Source: Opitutales bacterium (GTDB lineage Bacteria; Verrucomicrobiota; Verrucomicrobiia; Opitutales; UBA2987). Taken from it: 11,547 nt of DNA. Position 1 is the first letter of the stretch; each line of letters opens with the position of its first letter. The notes beneath the pieces were generated by a model that saw only the letters and a list, made by a program, of their open reading frames with translations, was not told the origin of the DNA and did no database searches. A program made the position numbers and the translations under genes. Below are positions 1 to 6,925 of this stretch, in pieces. Location: assembly GCA_021772555.1 (NCBI GenBank), contig JAJFLT010000041.1, positions 1 to 11,547 of the forward strand. The letters are read 5' to 3'.

Positions 1-92
1 TGAGGTGTCAGATGTCAGGTATCAGGGGTCGAAAACGACACGGCATTCTACATCCACCATCCTGTCACCCGTCACCATCTACCCTCATAGAC
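1..92. repeat. Degenerate heptanucleotide repeats, two arrays in rough inverted orientation
   Basis: Bases 1-28 split into four 7-base units, tgaggtg, tcagatg, tcaggta and tcagggg (consensus TCAGGTG). Bases 51-85 split into five units, catccac, catcctg, tcacccg, tcaccat and ctaccct, with an invariant CC at positions 4-5 of each. The reverse complement of the first array resembles bases 61-87: by eye about 17 of 26 positions match with one gap. The left array may continue beyond the window. This looks like a decayed intergenic short tandem repeat and could fold as a weak imperfect hairpin. No function is evident. The 7-base period is seen directly; the inverted relation is approximate. Confidence 0.5.
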
Positions 93-178
93 AGGCTGCC
101 ATATACATTCGGATTCAAAATTCCCATTGATTCTTGACGGCTCATAACTCAGGCTAGACGGTTTTCTTCATTACCAAC
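93..178 (+). other. Non-coding leader upstream of lysS
   Basis: This 86-base stretch separates the heptad arrays from the lysS start and must hold the lysS 5' leader if transcription begins here. A TTGACG at 134-139 resembles a -35 box, but no good -10 box follows at 16-18 bases; the nearest, TAGACG at 155-160, gives a 15-base spacer and a poor match. No Shine-Dalgarno is visible just before the lysS ATG. I see no T-box-like or other structured leader. Confidence 0.3.
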
Positions 179-1675
179 ATGAGCAAGCCAAAATCTGATA
201 GTCCACAGACCCACGATCTTTATGCGGTGCGCCGGGGTAAACTCGATGCCATGCGCGCGAGCGGCGTCGATCCCTTTCGCGCCAATTGGGAGCAAAAACA
301 CACCTCCGCCCAGGCCCGTTCTCTGTATACCGAGGATGAGGAAAAGAGCCCCACCGTCCAGGTGGCCGGTCGCATCGTTGTTTTTCGCCTCATGGGCAAG
401 GCCGCCTTCGTCAAGATCCTTGATCGTGACGGCAAGTTGCAGCTATATTTCCGTCGAGACGAAATCGGCGAGGAGGCCTACAAATCTTTCCGCAAACTCG
501 ATATCGGTGACTTTATCGGAGTGGAGGGGCCGCTCTTTAAAACCAGGACGGAGGAAATTACGGTTCGGGTAAAGAGTTATAGATTGGTGGCCAAAGCGCT
601 CCGGCCACTACCGGAAAAATGGCACGGTCTTTCCGACAGCGAACAAATCTATCGCCAGCGCTACCTTGACCTCATCGTCAACGAAGAATCCCGCCAACGC
701 TTTCTCCAGCGCAGTAAAATCGTTTCCTGTATACGCCGCTTTCTCGATGGGCGGGAATTTATGGAAGTGGAAACCTCAATGCTGCAGCCCGATTTTGGCG
801 GCGCCGCGGCCCAACCGTTCGTCACTCATTTCAAAGCACTCAATTGCGATTTTTACCTGCGCATCGCCCTCGAGTTGAACCTGAAACGCCTTCTCGTGGG
901 CGGGTTCGACCGCGTTTATGAAATCGGGCGCATCTTCCGCAACGAGGGTGTATCCCGTAAACACAGCCCGGAGTTTACCATGCTGGAAGTTTACCAGGCC
1001 TATTCCGATTACCGGGGTATCATGGAATTGGTGCGGGAAATGATCCAGACCATTTGCCGGGAGGTTCTCGGGACGACGATTGTCGAGCGGTTTGATGGGC
1101 AAAAGATAGAGCTGGGTGGCCAATGGCGGGAGGTTCCCTACAAGGAACTCGTCATCGAAGCGACGGGTGATCCGCATTGGTTTTCCCGCTCGAAGGTAGA
1201 AATGCTGGCCCGTTGTGAGGAATTGAAGGTCGAATCGAATCCCAACCAGGAAGGGTTTGAAATCACCAATGATGTTTTTGAAAAATTAATCGAACCCGGA
1301 CTCATACAACCCACCTTTGTCACCCATCTGCCGAGGGAGCTTTGCCCATTGGCTAAATTGACCGAAGGGGACGAATCGACCATCGATGTTTTCGAGCTTT
1401 GCATCTCGGGACAGGAGATCGCCCCCGCTTATTCCGAGCAGAATGATCCTTTGGCCCAGCAGGAAATGTTTGCCGCCCAAGCCGGGGACGACCAACAGAA
1501 TATCGACCAGGATTTTCTCCTCGCCCTCGAGCACGGCATGCCGCCGGCGGGAGGCATCGGAGTGGGCATCGACCGCCTCGTCATGCTCCTCACCGGGGCC
1601 GCCAACCTCCGCGACACCATCCTTTTCCCCACCCTCAAACCGCCGGAAAAGAAACCTTCAATCGAAACGGATTAA
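179..1675 (+). CDS. lysS: Lysine--tRNA ligase (class II)
   Basis: This cytoplasmic enzyme charges tRNA-Lys with lysine using ATP. The 498-residue protein has the family's usual length and order. An N-terminal OB-fold anticodon-binding domain spans about residues 60-140, then comes the class II catalytic core. Motif 2 begins FRNEG at 253-257 and motif 3 is GIGVGIDR at 459-466 with the ATP-binding arginine R466. The paired acidic residues E406 and E413 of the metal/ATP site are kept. Several usually fixed motifs differ: ALEL for APEL, AQPFVTHFKAL for ARPFxTHHNAL, HSPEFT for HNPEFT, and EIAPAYSEQNDP for EIANAFSELNDP. The last change puts P416 where E. coli has the lysine-site Asn424. The ATG at 179 fits the family N-terminus, though no Shine-Dalgarno precedes it. 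The order lysS, LolC/E permease, lolD recurs in several Gram-negative phyla. The family call is secure; the effect of the substitutions is unknown. Confidence 0.96.
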   Translation: MSKPKSDSPQTHDLYAVRRGKLDAMRASGVDPFRANWEQKHTSAQARSLYTEDEEKSPTVQVAGRIVVFRLMGKAAFVKILDRDGKLQLYFRRDEIGEEAYKSFRKLDIGDFIGVEGPLFKTRTEEITVRVKSYRLVAKALRPLPEKWHGLSDSEQIYRQRYLDLIVNEESRQRFLQRSKIVSCIRRFLDGREFMEVETSMLQPDFGGAAAQPFVTHFKALNCDFYLRIALELNLKRLLVGGFDRVYEIGRIFRNEGVSRKHSPEFTMLEVYQAYSDYRGIMELVREMIQTICREVLGTTIVERFDGQKIELGGQWREVPYKELVIEATGDPHWFSRSKVEMLARCEELKVESNPNQEGFEITNDVFEKLIEPGLIQPTFVTHLPRELCPLAKLTEGDESTIDVFELCISGQEIAPAYSEQNDPLAQQEMFAAQAGDDQQNIDQDFLLALEHGMPPAGGIGVGIDRLVMLLTGAANLRDTILFPTLKPPEKKPSIETD

Positions 1676-1769
1676 TTGGAGTCCGGCGGAACCCGAACGA
1701 ACCGCTCGATGACTATTGTATTAATCCCATTTTTCGGATTTCAGGATTATCGGCTTATGAAATATTAAA
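1676..1769 (+). other. Intergenic gap between lysS and the LolC/E gene
   Basis: This 94-base gap becomes AT-rich toward its right end. I find no stem-loop followed by a T-run that would end lysS transcription, and no convincing -35/-10 pair. It could be an internal operon spacer or hold a promoter I cannot recognise. Confidence 0.3.
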
Positions 1770-2999
1770 ATGCCCTGGTACCTTTATCTGGCCTTGAAGC
1801 AGCTTTTCCCCTCCGGCAAAAGGGTCTCCTTCTTTTTTCTGATTTCCGTTTGCGGCGTTATGCTCGGGGTCATGATTCTGGTTATCGTGCAAAGCGTCAT
1901 GGGTGGTTTTGGGCAGACCTACCGGGAGAAAATTGTCCAGACCAATGGGCATATTCGCATCGAGTCCGGCGAGGCCATTTACGACTACCAATCCGTCCTC
2001 GATCTCGTCAGCGGTATGGAGGAAGTAAAAGGCGCCTCGCCCTACGCCCAAGGTGTTGTCATGTTGCAGCACGACAACCGGCCCGCTTTTCCGGTTATTC
2101 GGGGCATCGATGTCGAGCGGGAGCCCTCCGTCGTGCCCATGCAGGATTTCCTGCGCCTGGGCAGTCTCGACGATCTGGATGACGACTCCGTGTTGCTGAG
2201 CCGGGCTTTGGCCGCCTCCATCGGGGCCACTTTGGGTTCCACCATCGAAGTTTATACACCGCTCATGCTGGCAAGGTTAAAAGATGACGAGCTTCTCCTG
2301 CCGAGAGAGCTTCAAGTGGTGGGAATTTATGAAACCGGCTGGAACGATTTCGACAGCAATACCATGGTCAGCACCCTGCGCCTCATGCAGGAACTTTACA
2401 ATCTGGAAGGCGCCGCCCACGGGATAGCCCTGAGGCTGTATCCGGACATAGACGAAGCCAAGGTGGCGGATGACCTGAATGGCATTTTGATCGGTGGCAA
2501 GAGGGCCTTGACCTGGTTGGATACTTTCGGGAATTTCCTCTGGATTCTCGAAGTGGAGAAAAACATGATGTTTTTTCTCCTCATCTTCATCGTTCTGGTG
2601 GCCGCTTTTGCCATCGCCAATGCTCAACTGCTGACCGTCTTGCGCAAAACAAAGGAAATCGGGTTGCTGGTAGCCATTGGCGGCCAACCGCGGCAACTGG
2701 TGGCCTGTTTCTGTTTCCAGGGATTTTTTATCGGGCTCCTGGGAACGGCGCTCGGTATAGCCGTGGCTATGGTGGCTCTCTATTTTCGCAATGACATTAT
2801 TCACGGGTTCGCCGGATTGACCGGCAGCCAGGAAGTGCTCGTAAAGTTCTACCAATTCGCCCAACTCCCGGTTCACTATACGGTTGGCGATTTTGTTGTA
2901 ATTTCGGTGAGCGCCCTTGTCTTGACCACATTGGCTGGCCTCGTTCCCGCCCTTCGGGCTGCCAATATGAAACCTGCGGAGGCTCTGCGCAGTGAGTGA
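1770..2999 (+). CDS. lolC: LolC/E-family lipoprotein-releasing ABC transporter permease
   Basis: This is the inner-membrane subunit of the LolCDE complex, which extracts outer-membrane lipoproteins from the inner membrane and hands them to the periplasmic chaperone LolA. The 409-residue protein has the family topology: one N-terminal membrane segment (about 21-45), a large periplasmic domain (about 46-260), then three membrane segments (about 265-288, 310-335 and 373-395). The SVMGGF sequence after the first segment matches the family's SVMNGF. The cytoplasmic loop RKTKEIGLLVAIGG after the second segment is the usual contact with the ATPase, and the C-terminal PALRAANMKPAEALR is typical of FtsX-like permeases. 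The ATG at 1770 gives the expected N-terminus MPWYLYLALK; an ATG 12 bases upstream meets a stop at once. The lolD gene overlaps its 3' end. Only one permease is present, so whether it acts as LolC, LolE or a homodimer cannot be told here. Confidence 0.92.
   Translation: MPWYLYLALKQLFPSGKRVSFFFLISVCGVMLGVMILVIVQSVMGGFGQTYREKIVQTNGHIRIESGEAIYDYQSVLDLVSGMEEVKGASPYAQGVVMLQHDNRPAFPVIRGIDVEREPSVVPMQDFLRLGSLDDLDDDSVLLSRALAASIGATLGSTIEVYTPLMLARLKDDELLLPRELQVVGIYETGWNDFDSNTMVSTLRLMQELYNLEGAAHGIALRLYPDIDEAKVADDLNGILIGGKRALTWLDTFGNFLWILEVEKNMMFFLLIFIVLVAAFAIANAQLLTVLRKTKEIGLLVAIGGQPRQLVACFCFQGFFIGLLGTALGIAVAMVALYFRNDIIHGFAGLTGSQEVLVKFYQFAQLPVHYTVGDFVVISVSALVLTTLAGLVPALRAANMKPAEALRSE
2978..2982 (+). promoter_or_regulatory. 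Shine-Dalgarno for lolD
   Basis: A GGAGG core lies 9 bases before the GTG at 2992, inside the last codons of the permease gene. It supports the GTG as the lolD start and implies translational coupling of the two subunits. Confidence 0.7.
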
Positions 3000-3699
3000 T
3001 TCCGAAAAAAAGCTGAAGGTCCGCCGGGTGGCCAAAATCTTTGTCAGTGGGGACAGCCCGATCGAAGTTCTCAGAGGCGTCGATATGGCGGTCGAAAGAG
3101 GAGTCAGCGTCAGTATTCGCGGTGAATCCGGTAGCGGCAAAACGACTCTCCTCAATATCATCGCCGGGCTGGAAACCGCCGACAGCGGGACCGTTTCCCT
3201 CAACGGAATGGACCTCCAAAGTTTGAACGAGAAGAAACTGGCCTCCGTGCGCTGCCGGCAGATCGGCATGGTTTTTCAGGCTTATCACCTCATTCCCGAA
3301 CTCGACGTGTTGGAGAATGTCCTCATGGCAGCGCGCATTCTGGGCGATTTGAGCGAGCCCAATCGTCGCCGGGCACGGGAATTGCTGGAAAGGGTCGGGC
3401 TCGGGGGCCGTCTGCATTCCTCCCCCACGCAACTCTCTGGCGGAGAAAAACAACGGGTCGCCCTGGCCCGCGCCCTCATGAACCGACCCACTCTCATTCT
3501 GGCCGACGAACCGACCGGAAACCTTGATGAAAAAACGGCCCACGGGGTCATCGACTTGATTTTTGAAATTTGCCGGGAAGAAAATTCCAGCCTCGTCATG
3601 GTCACGCACAATCCCCAATACGCCGCCCGCACCGACCGCCAATTGCTGCTCAACAACGGTTTGATGACCGATGACATCAAAAATCCGGCCGGGAACTGA
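2992..3699 (+). CDS. lolD: LolD lipoprotein-releasing system ATP-binding protein
   Basis: LolD is the cytoplasmic ATPase that powers lipoprotein release by the LolC/E permease. The 235-residue protein has every ABC motif in order: Walker A GESGSGKT (44-51), Q-loop Q96 in FQAYHLIPEL, signature LSGGE (148-152), Walker B LILADEP (168-174), D-loop GNLD (176-179) and the switch histidine H206 in VTHN. The Q-loop region resembles FQFHHLLPEF of characterised LolD proteins and separates it somewhat from MacB-type ATPases. It starts at a GTG that overlaps the permease gene by 8 bases, with a well-placed GGAGG. The adjacent LolC/E partner strengthens the assignment over other members of the same ABC subfamily. 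Confidence 0.93.
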   Translation: MSDSEKKLKVRRVAKIFVSGDSPIEVLRGVDMAVERGVSVSIRGESGSGKTTLLNIIAGLETADSGTVSLNGMDLQSLNEKKLASVRCRQIGMVFQAYHLIPELDVLENVLMAARILGDLSEPNRRRARELLERVGLGGRLHSSPTQLSGGEKQRVALARALMNRPTLILADEPTGNLDEKTAHGVIDLIFEICREENSSLVMVTHNPQYAARTDRQLLLNNGLMTDDIKNPAGN

Positions 3700-3747
3700 A
3701 GGAACAGACGGCTTGTCAAAGCCTCCGGCGGAGTTTTAAGGTGCGGC

Positions 3748-4695
3748 ATGGCAAATGAAGATCGAATCGTCCGATGCGGGGTTGCCGGGGTCGGTTACTT
3801 GGGGCGGCATCACGCCCGCATTTATTCCGGATTGGAAGGCTGCCAACTGGCCGGTATTTACGAACCGGATGAAGAGCGTGCATTGGAGATGGCGCAAACC
3901 TACCATTGCGAACGCTTTTCAACACTGCGTGAATTGGGTGAGGCCTGTGACGCCGTCAGTGTCGTCGTTCCGACGGACAAACATTGCCAGGTGGCTCTCG
4001 AGTTGTTCGAGGCCGATTGCCATCTCCTGATCGAAAAACCGCTCTGCGCCAGCCTGGATGAGGCGGAGCGGATTCTCTCCGCCGCCAATGCTTCAGGTCG
4101 TATCGTGCAAGTCGGCCATATCGAGCACTTCAATCCCGTCATGCAATTCCTGGAGGAAGCCGTCGAAATGCCCCGTTATATCACCGCCGACCGGCTGGCC
4201 CCATTCAATATCAGGGGAACGGAGGTGGGCGTGGTGCTCGACCTGATGATCCATGATCTCGGCATCATCCTGCAACTGGTCAACTCTCCCGTGCGGAAAT
4301 TCGAGAGCGCCGGGGTCAGTGTGCTTTCCGCCTCCGAGGATATCGCCAACGCCCGCATCACCTTCGAGAATGGCTGTGTCGCCAATGTCAACACAAGCCG
4401 GGTGAGCGAGAAAAAAGTACGTGAGATTCGCGTCTTTCAGCCCAACACCTACCTCTCCCTCGATTTCATGAACCAGAAAGGCCATTTGCTGCGAAAAGTC
4501 GGCCCCGGTCTGCAGAAGGAGGAGATCCCCATCGAAAAAGGTGAGCCGCTGCAATTGGAATTGGCCTCTTTCGTCAACTGCGTGGCTCACTACGAGGAGC
4601 CGAAAGTGGGCGCGGCTTTGGGGAAAACGGCTCTTGATCTGGCCATCCGGGTATCCGAGCAGATTCGTGCCCAGCAGGAAGTTTTTGGGGACTGA
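3748..4695 (+). CDS. Gfo/Idh/MocA-family NAD(P)-dependent oxidoreductase, possibly UDP-GlcNAc 3-dehydrogenase
   Basis: This is a 315-residue two-domain sugar dehydrogenase. The N-terminal Rossmann fold carries GVGYLG (G14, G16, G19) for dinucleotide binding. The family's catalytic lysine lies in EKP (96-98), and the active-site Asp/His pair in DLMIHDLG (D165, H169). The C-terminal half is the alpha/beta substrate domain. An AAGG at 3738-3741 sits 6 bases before the ATG. It lies 48 bases after lolD and 6 bases before lpxB, so it is very likely cotranscribed with lpxB. In Acidithiobacillus ferrooxidans a family member, GnnA, is encoded near lpxA and lpxB and oxidises UDP-GlcNAc at C3. GnnB then aminates the product to make a diamino sugar for amide-linked lipid A. 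By context this gene may do the same, but no aminotransferase is in the window. The family is certain; the substrate is inferred. Confidence 0.88.
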   Translation: MANEDRIVRCGVAGVGYLGRHHARIYSGLEGCQLAGIYEPDEERALEMAQTYHCERFSTLRELGEACDAVSVVVPTDKHCQVALELFEADCHLLIEKPLCASLDEAERILSAANASGRIVQVGHIEHFNPVMQFLEEAVEMPRYITADRLAPFNIRGTEVGVVLDLMIHDLGIILQLVNSPVRKFESAGVSVLSASEDIANARITFENGCVANVNTSRVSEKKVREIRVFQPNTYLSLDFMNQKGHLLRKVGPGLQKEEIPIEKGEPLQLELASFVNCVAHYEEPKVGAALGKTALDLAIRVSEQIRAQQEVFGD

Positions 4696-4701
4696 GTTTC
4701 C

Positions 4702-5889
4702 ATGCCGCCGCCAGCTTCAGCTCGTTCCGGCCCGGTCTTTCCTCCGCCCCAAAATGCCGGGACGGATTTGCTCATTGTCGCCGGGGAACACTCCGGGGAC
4801 GAACACGCCGCCCGCCTCGTCTCAGCCTTGCGTCGAGCCCACCCCGATCTTTCAATCGCCGCTTTGGGGGGCGGAAAACTGGAAAAGGCCGGGGCTCAGC
4901 TCCTTTACGACATGACGTCGCTTTCCGTCGTCGGATTCGTCGAGGTGCTCAAAAACTATGGCCTTTTTCGTCACCTCTTCAGGGAACTGCTCCAATGGAT
5001 CGAACGTTATTCCCCCGCCAACATTTGCCTCGTCGATTATCCCGGCTTCAACCTGCGCCTGGCCCGGCAATTGAAAAACCGGGGTTTGAGCCGCAAGGGG
5101 GGTGGATCGATTGGAGTCTTTTATTACATTTCGCCCCAAATCTGGGCCTGGAAAGCGAAGCGCCGTTTTGACATGGCAGAAACCCTGGACAGCTTGGGCG
5201 TCATCTTTCCCTTCGAAGTCGATTGTTTTAAGGACACCGATTTACCAGTGGAATTCGTGGGGCATCCATTTCTGGAGGAAGGGCATGCTCCCGGTTTGAC
5301 CTATGCTCCCGATGGACCGGTCCTTCTTTTGCCGGGAAGCCGTGTGCAAACGGTGGCCCGGATATTTCCGGCCATGGCAGAGGCTTTTGCCCAATACCAG
5401 AAAAAGAACCCCGCGGATCGCGCCATTGTTCTCTATCCCAGCGATGAGATTCGCGCCGTCCTGGAAAAGGTATTGGCCACCAGGTTCCGTCATAAACTAC
5501 CCATCGAGCTTGTTTCCAACGGCGGGGATGGGGGAATTTCCGCCAAGGCGGTTTTGACCAGTTCAGGAACCATGTCGCTCACCTGCGGGCTGGCCGGAAT
5601 TCCCGGCGCGATTGCCTACAAGGCCCACCCCTTGACCTATTTTTGGGCTCGCCGAATGATTAAGGTGCCCTATATCGGAATCGCCAATCTTTTGCTCGAA
5701 AAGTCCATTTATCCGGAATTCATTCAGGGCGGGGCAAAACCGGACCTTCTCGCGGAGGAGATCGATAATGCCGTTTCCGACCATGTGAAAATTAAAAATA
5801 CAGGGGAAGCGGCCGACCGGTTGCGGCAAATATTGCGCGGCCAAAAAAAGGATTCACCCGTCGCCTGGTTGGCTTCCCGAATGATTTGA
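4702..5889 (+). CDS. lpxB: Lipid-A-disaccharide synthase
   Basis: This GT19-family glycosyltransferase joins UDP-2,3-diacylglucosamine to lipid X, forming the beta-1,6 disaccharide of lipid A at the cytoplasmic face of the inner membrane. Diagnostic motifs in the 395 residues are IVAGEHSGDEHA (25-36), VDYPGFN with the presumed catalytic Asp D112, SPQIWAWK (144-151), VGHP (186-189), LLPGSR (208-214 region), SSGTMSL (287-293) and YPEFIQ (337-342). Two usually conserved glutamates are replaced by threonine: T217 in the segment after LLPGSR, and T294 after SGTMSL where SGTAALE is usual. The first 22 residues, proline-rich, precede the normal family start; no other ATG or GTG lies in that stretch, though a TTG at 4768 would trim it. 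A GGGGA at 4687-4691 is a possible Shine-Dalgarno. The 3' end overlaps hemA tail to tail by 36 bases. Confidence 0.94.
   Translation: MPPPASARSGPVFPPPQNAGTDLLIVAGEHSGDEHAARLVSALRRAHPDLSIAALGGGKLEKAGAQLLYDMTSLSVVGFVEVLKNYGLFRHLFRELLQWIERYSPANICLVDYPGFNLRLARQLKNRGLSRKGGGSIGVFYYISPQIWAWKAKRRFDMAETLDSLGVIFPFEVDCFKDTDLPVEFVGHPFLEEGHAPGLTYAPDGPVLLLPGSRVQTVARIFPAMAEAFAQYQKKNPADRAIVLYPSDEIRAVLEKVLATRFRHKLPIELVSNGGDGGISAKAVLTSSGTMSLTCGLAGIPGAIAYKAHPLTYFWARRMIKVPYIGIANLLLEKSIYPEFIQGGAKPDLLAEEIDNAVSDHVKIKNTGEAADRLRQILRGQKKDSPVAWLASRMI
5854..5889. other. Tail-to-tail overlap of lpxB and hemA
   Basis: The lpxB stop (TGA, 5887-5889) lies inside hemA and the hemA stop (TGA read from 5856 to 5854) lies inside lpxB. 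The last 36 bases of both genes are therefore shared on opposite strands. No stem-loop with a T-run is visible in or near the overlap, so transcripts from either side may run into the opposite gene. Confidence 0.9.
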
Positions 5890-6918
5890 GGAGAGAGCCT
5901 TCCACAGGCGGGCCGATCTTTTTGAGAGCGCCTTGCGGCAGGCCTCAACCTCGCCTTGGCGTATTTTCAGGTTTGCATTGGAAATTTCCGCCAGGTCGTC
6001 CAGGTTATAGAGGTAAACCCCGGACAGTTTTCCCACCTCGCTTTCAATATCCCGCGGCACCGCCAGGTCGATCAGGAAAAGCGGTTTGTCCGGTCGGCGT
6101 TTGAGAGCTTTCTCAATCATTTGACGGGTAAATATCCATTTTTTGGCTGCCGTTGAAGTAATCATGATATCCGTCTCCGGAAGGATATTTGGACATTCGG
6201 TGAAGGGGATGGCTCTGCCGCCGAATTCATCGGCCATCCTGACCGCTTTTTCCGGTGAACGATTGGACACGGTGATATTCTTCACCCCTCGGCTGATCAA
6301 TGCCTTGACCGTCATCTCGCCCACTTCTCCCATCCCCGCCACGAGGATGCGGCTATCCTTCAGGTTTCCGAAAATTCGCCGGGCCAGGTCCACCGCGACG
6401 TTGCCCATGCTCACTTGTCCACGGTTGATGGCAGTGTTGGTGCGGGCCCATTTGGCCGCCTGAAATCCTTTTTGCAAAACTTTGTGCAGAACCGGACCGA
6501 CGGTCTTATTTTGCACTCCCAGGACGTAGGAACTTTTGACCTGCCCGAATATCTCCGTTTCGCCAATCCTTTGCGAATCCAGCCCTGCGGCCACTTCAAA
6601 TAGGTGGTGCACGGTATCAAACCCGCTTTTCCAATAACCGAAATCCCGGAACCAGTCCTTGTCCAGATGGGTGAAACGGTCGAATTGTTGCAAAAACCAA
6701 TCCGATCCGACGGACTCCTCCGCCAACCCATAAATTTCGATACGATTACAGGTGTTGAGGACCAGGCATTCCTTCAACCCTACGGTATCATCGAGGTATT
6801 GATAGAGAGCCCCGATTTGATCTTTCGAGAGGGCCAGTTTCTCCCGCACTTCGAGGGGCGCCGTTTGGTGGCTGATCCCTTGCAGAAAGATTTTTGCCTG
6901 ATGATTTTTGCCCTGCAT
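5854..6918 (-). CDS. hemA: Glutamyl-tRNA reductase, short form
   Basis: The enzyme reduces glutamyl-tRNA(Glu) with NADPH to glutamate-1-semialdehyde, the first committed step of C5-pathway haem synthesis. The 354 residues show the N-terminal catalytic domain with the nucleophilic cysteine C57 in LNTCNRIEIY, then FEVAAGLDSQRIGE and TEIFGQVK (107-128), the NADPH-binding GMGEVG (195-200) and DLAVPRDIE (284-292). Usual GEPQILGQVK reads GETEIFGQVK here. Typical GluTR has about 420 residues. Here only about 45 follow the YNLDDL element (304-309) where about 100 are expected, so most of the C-terminal dimerisation region is missing. The following DNA is intact lpxB on the other strand, so no frameshifted remnant is left. 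The ATG at 6918 is 7 bases after the HemX-like gene; no strong Shine-Dalgarno is seen. It is probably last in the haem operon. Confidence 0.94.
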   Translation of the reverse strand: MQGKNHQAKIFLQGISHQTAPLEVREKLALSKDQIGALYQYLDDTVGLKECLVLNTCNRIEIYGLAEESVGSDWFLQQFDRFTHLDKDWFRDFGYWKSGFDTVHHLFEVAAGLDSQRIGETEIFGQVKSSYVLGVQNKTVGPVLHKVLQKGFQAAKWARTNTAINRGQVSMGNVAVDLARRIFGNLKDSRILVAGMGEVGEMTVKALISRGVKNITVSNRSPEKAVRMADEFGGRAIPFTECPNILPETDIMITSTAAKKWIFTRQMIEKALKRRPDKPLFLIDLAVPRDIESEVGKLSGVYLYNLDDLAEISNANLKIRQGEVEACRKALSKRSARLWKALSSNHSGSQPGDG

Positions 6919-6925
6919 TTCCGGG

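Noticed and set aside
134..160. TTGACG and TAGACG as a lysS promoter
   Set aside because: The spacer is 15 bases and the -10 match is poor, so it is not supported as a promoter.
1758..1769. ATG upstream of the permease start
   Set aside because: It reads Met-Lys-Tyr then stop, so it is not a usable gene start; a regulatory mini-ORF role has no further support.
2277..3642. Long open frames on the - strand across the permease and lolD genes (330 and 281 codons)
   Set aside because: They lie opposite clear LolC/E and LolD genes, show no recognisable domain, and have low-complexity composition typical of antisense shadows in GC-biased coding DNA.
3723..3737. CTCC-GGC-GGAG hairpin followed by TTTT between lolD and the oxidoreductase gene
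   Set aside because: The stem is only 4 bp with a 3-base loop and the T-run is short; too weak to call a terminator. A similar TCCGGCGGA at 1682-1690 has no T-run and looks coincidental.
5862..5910. Inverted CGCCTG/CAGGCG at the convergent junction as a bidirectional terminator
   Set aside because: The 6-base arms are about 37 bases apart and no flanking A or T run follows at a useful position.
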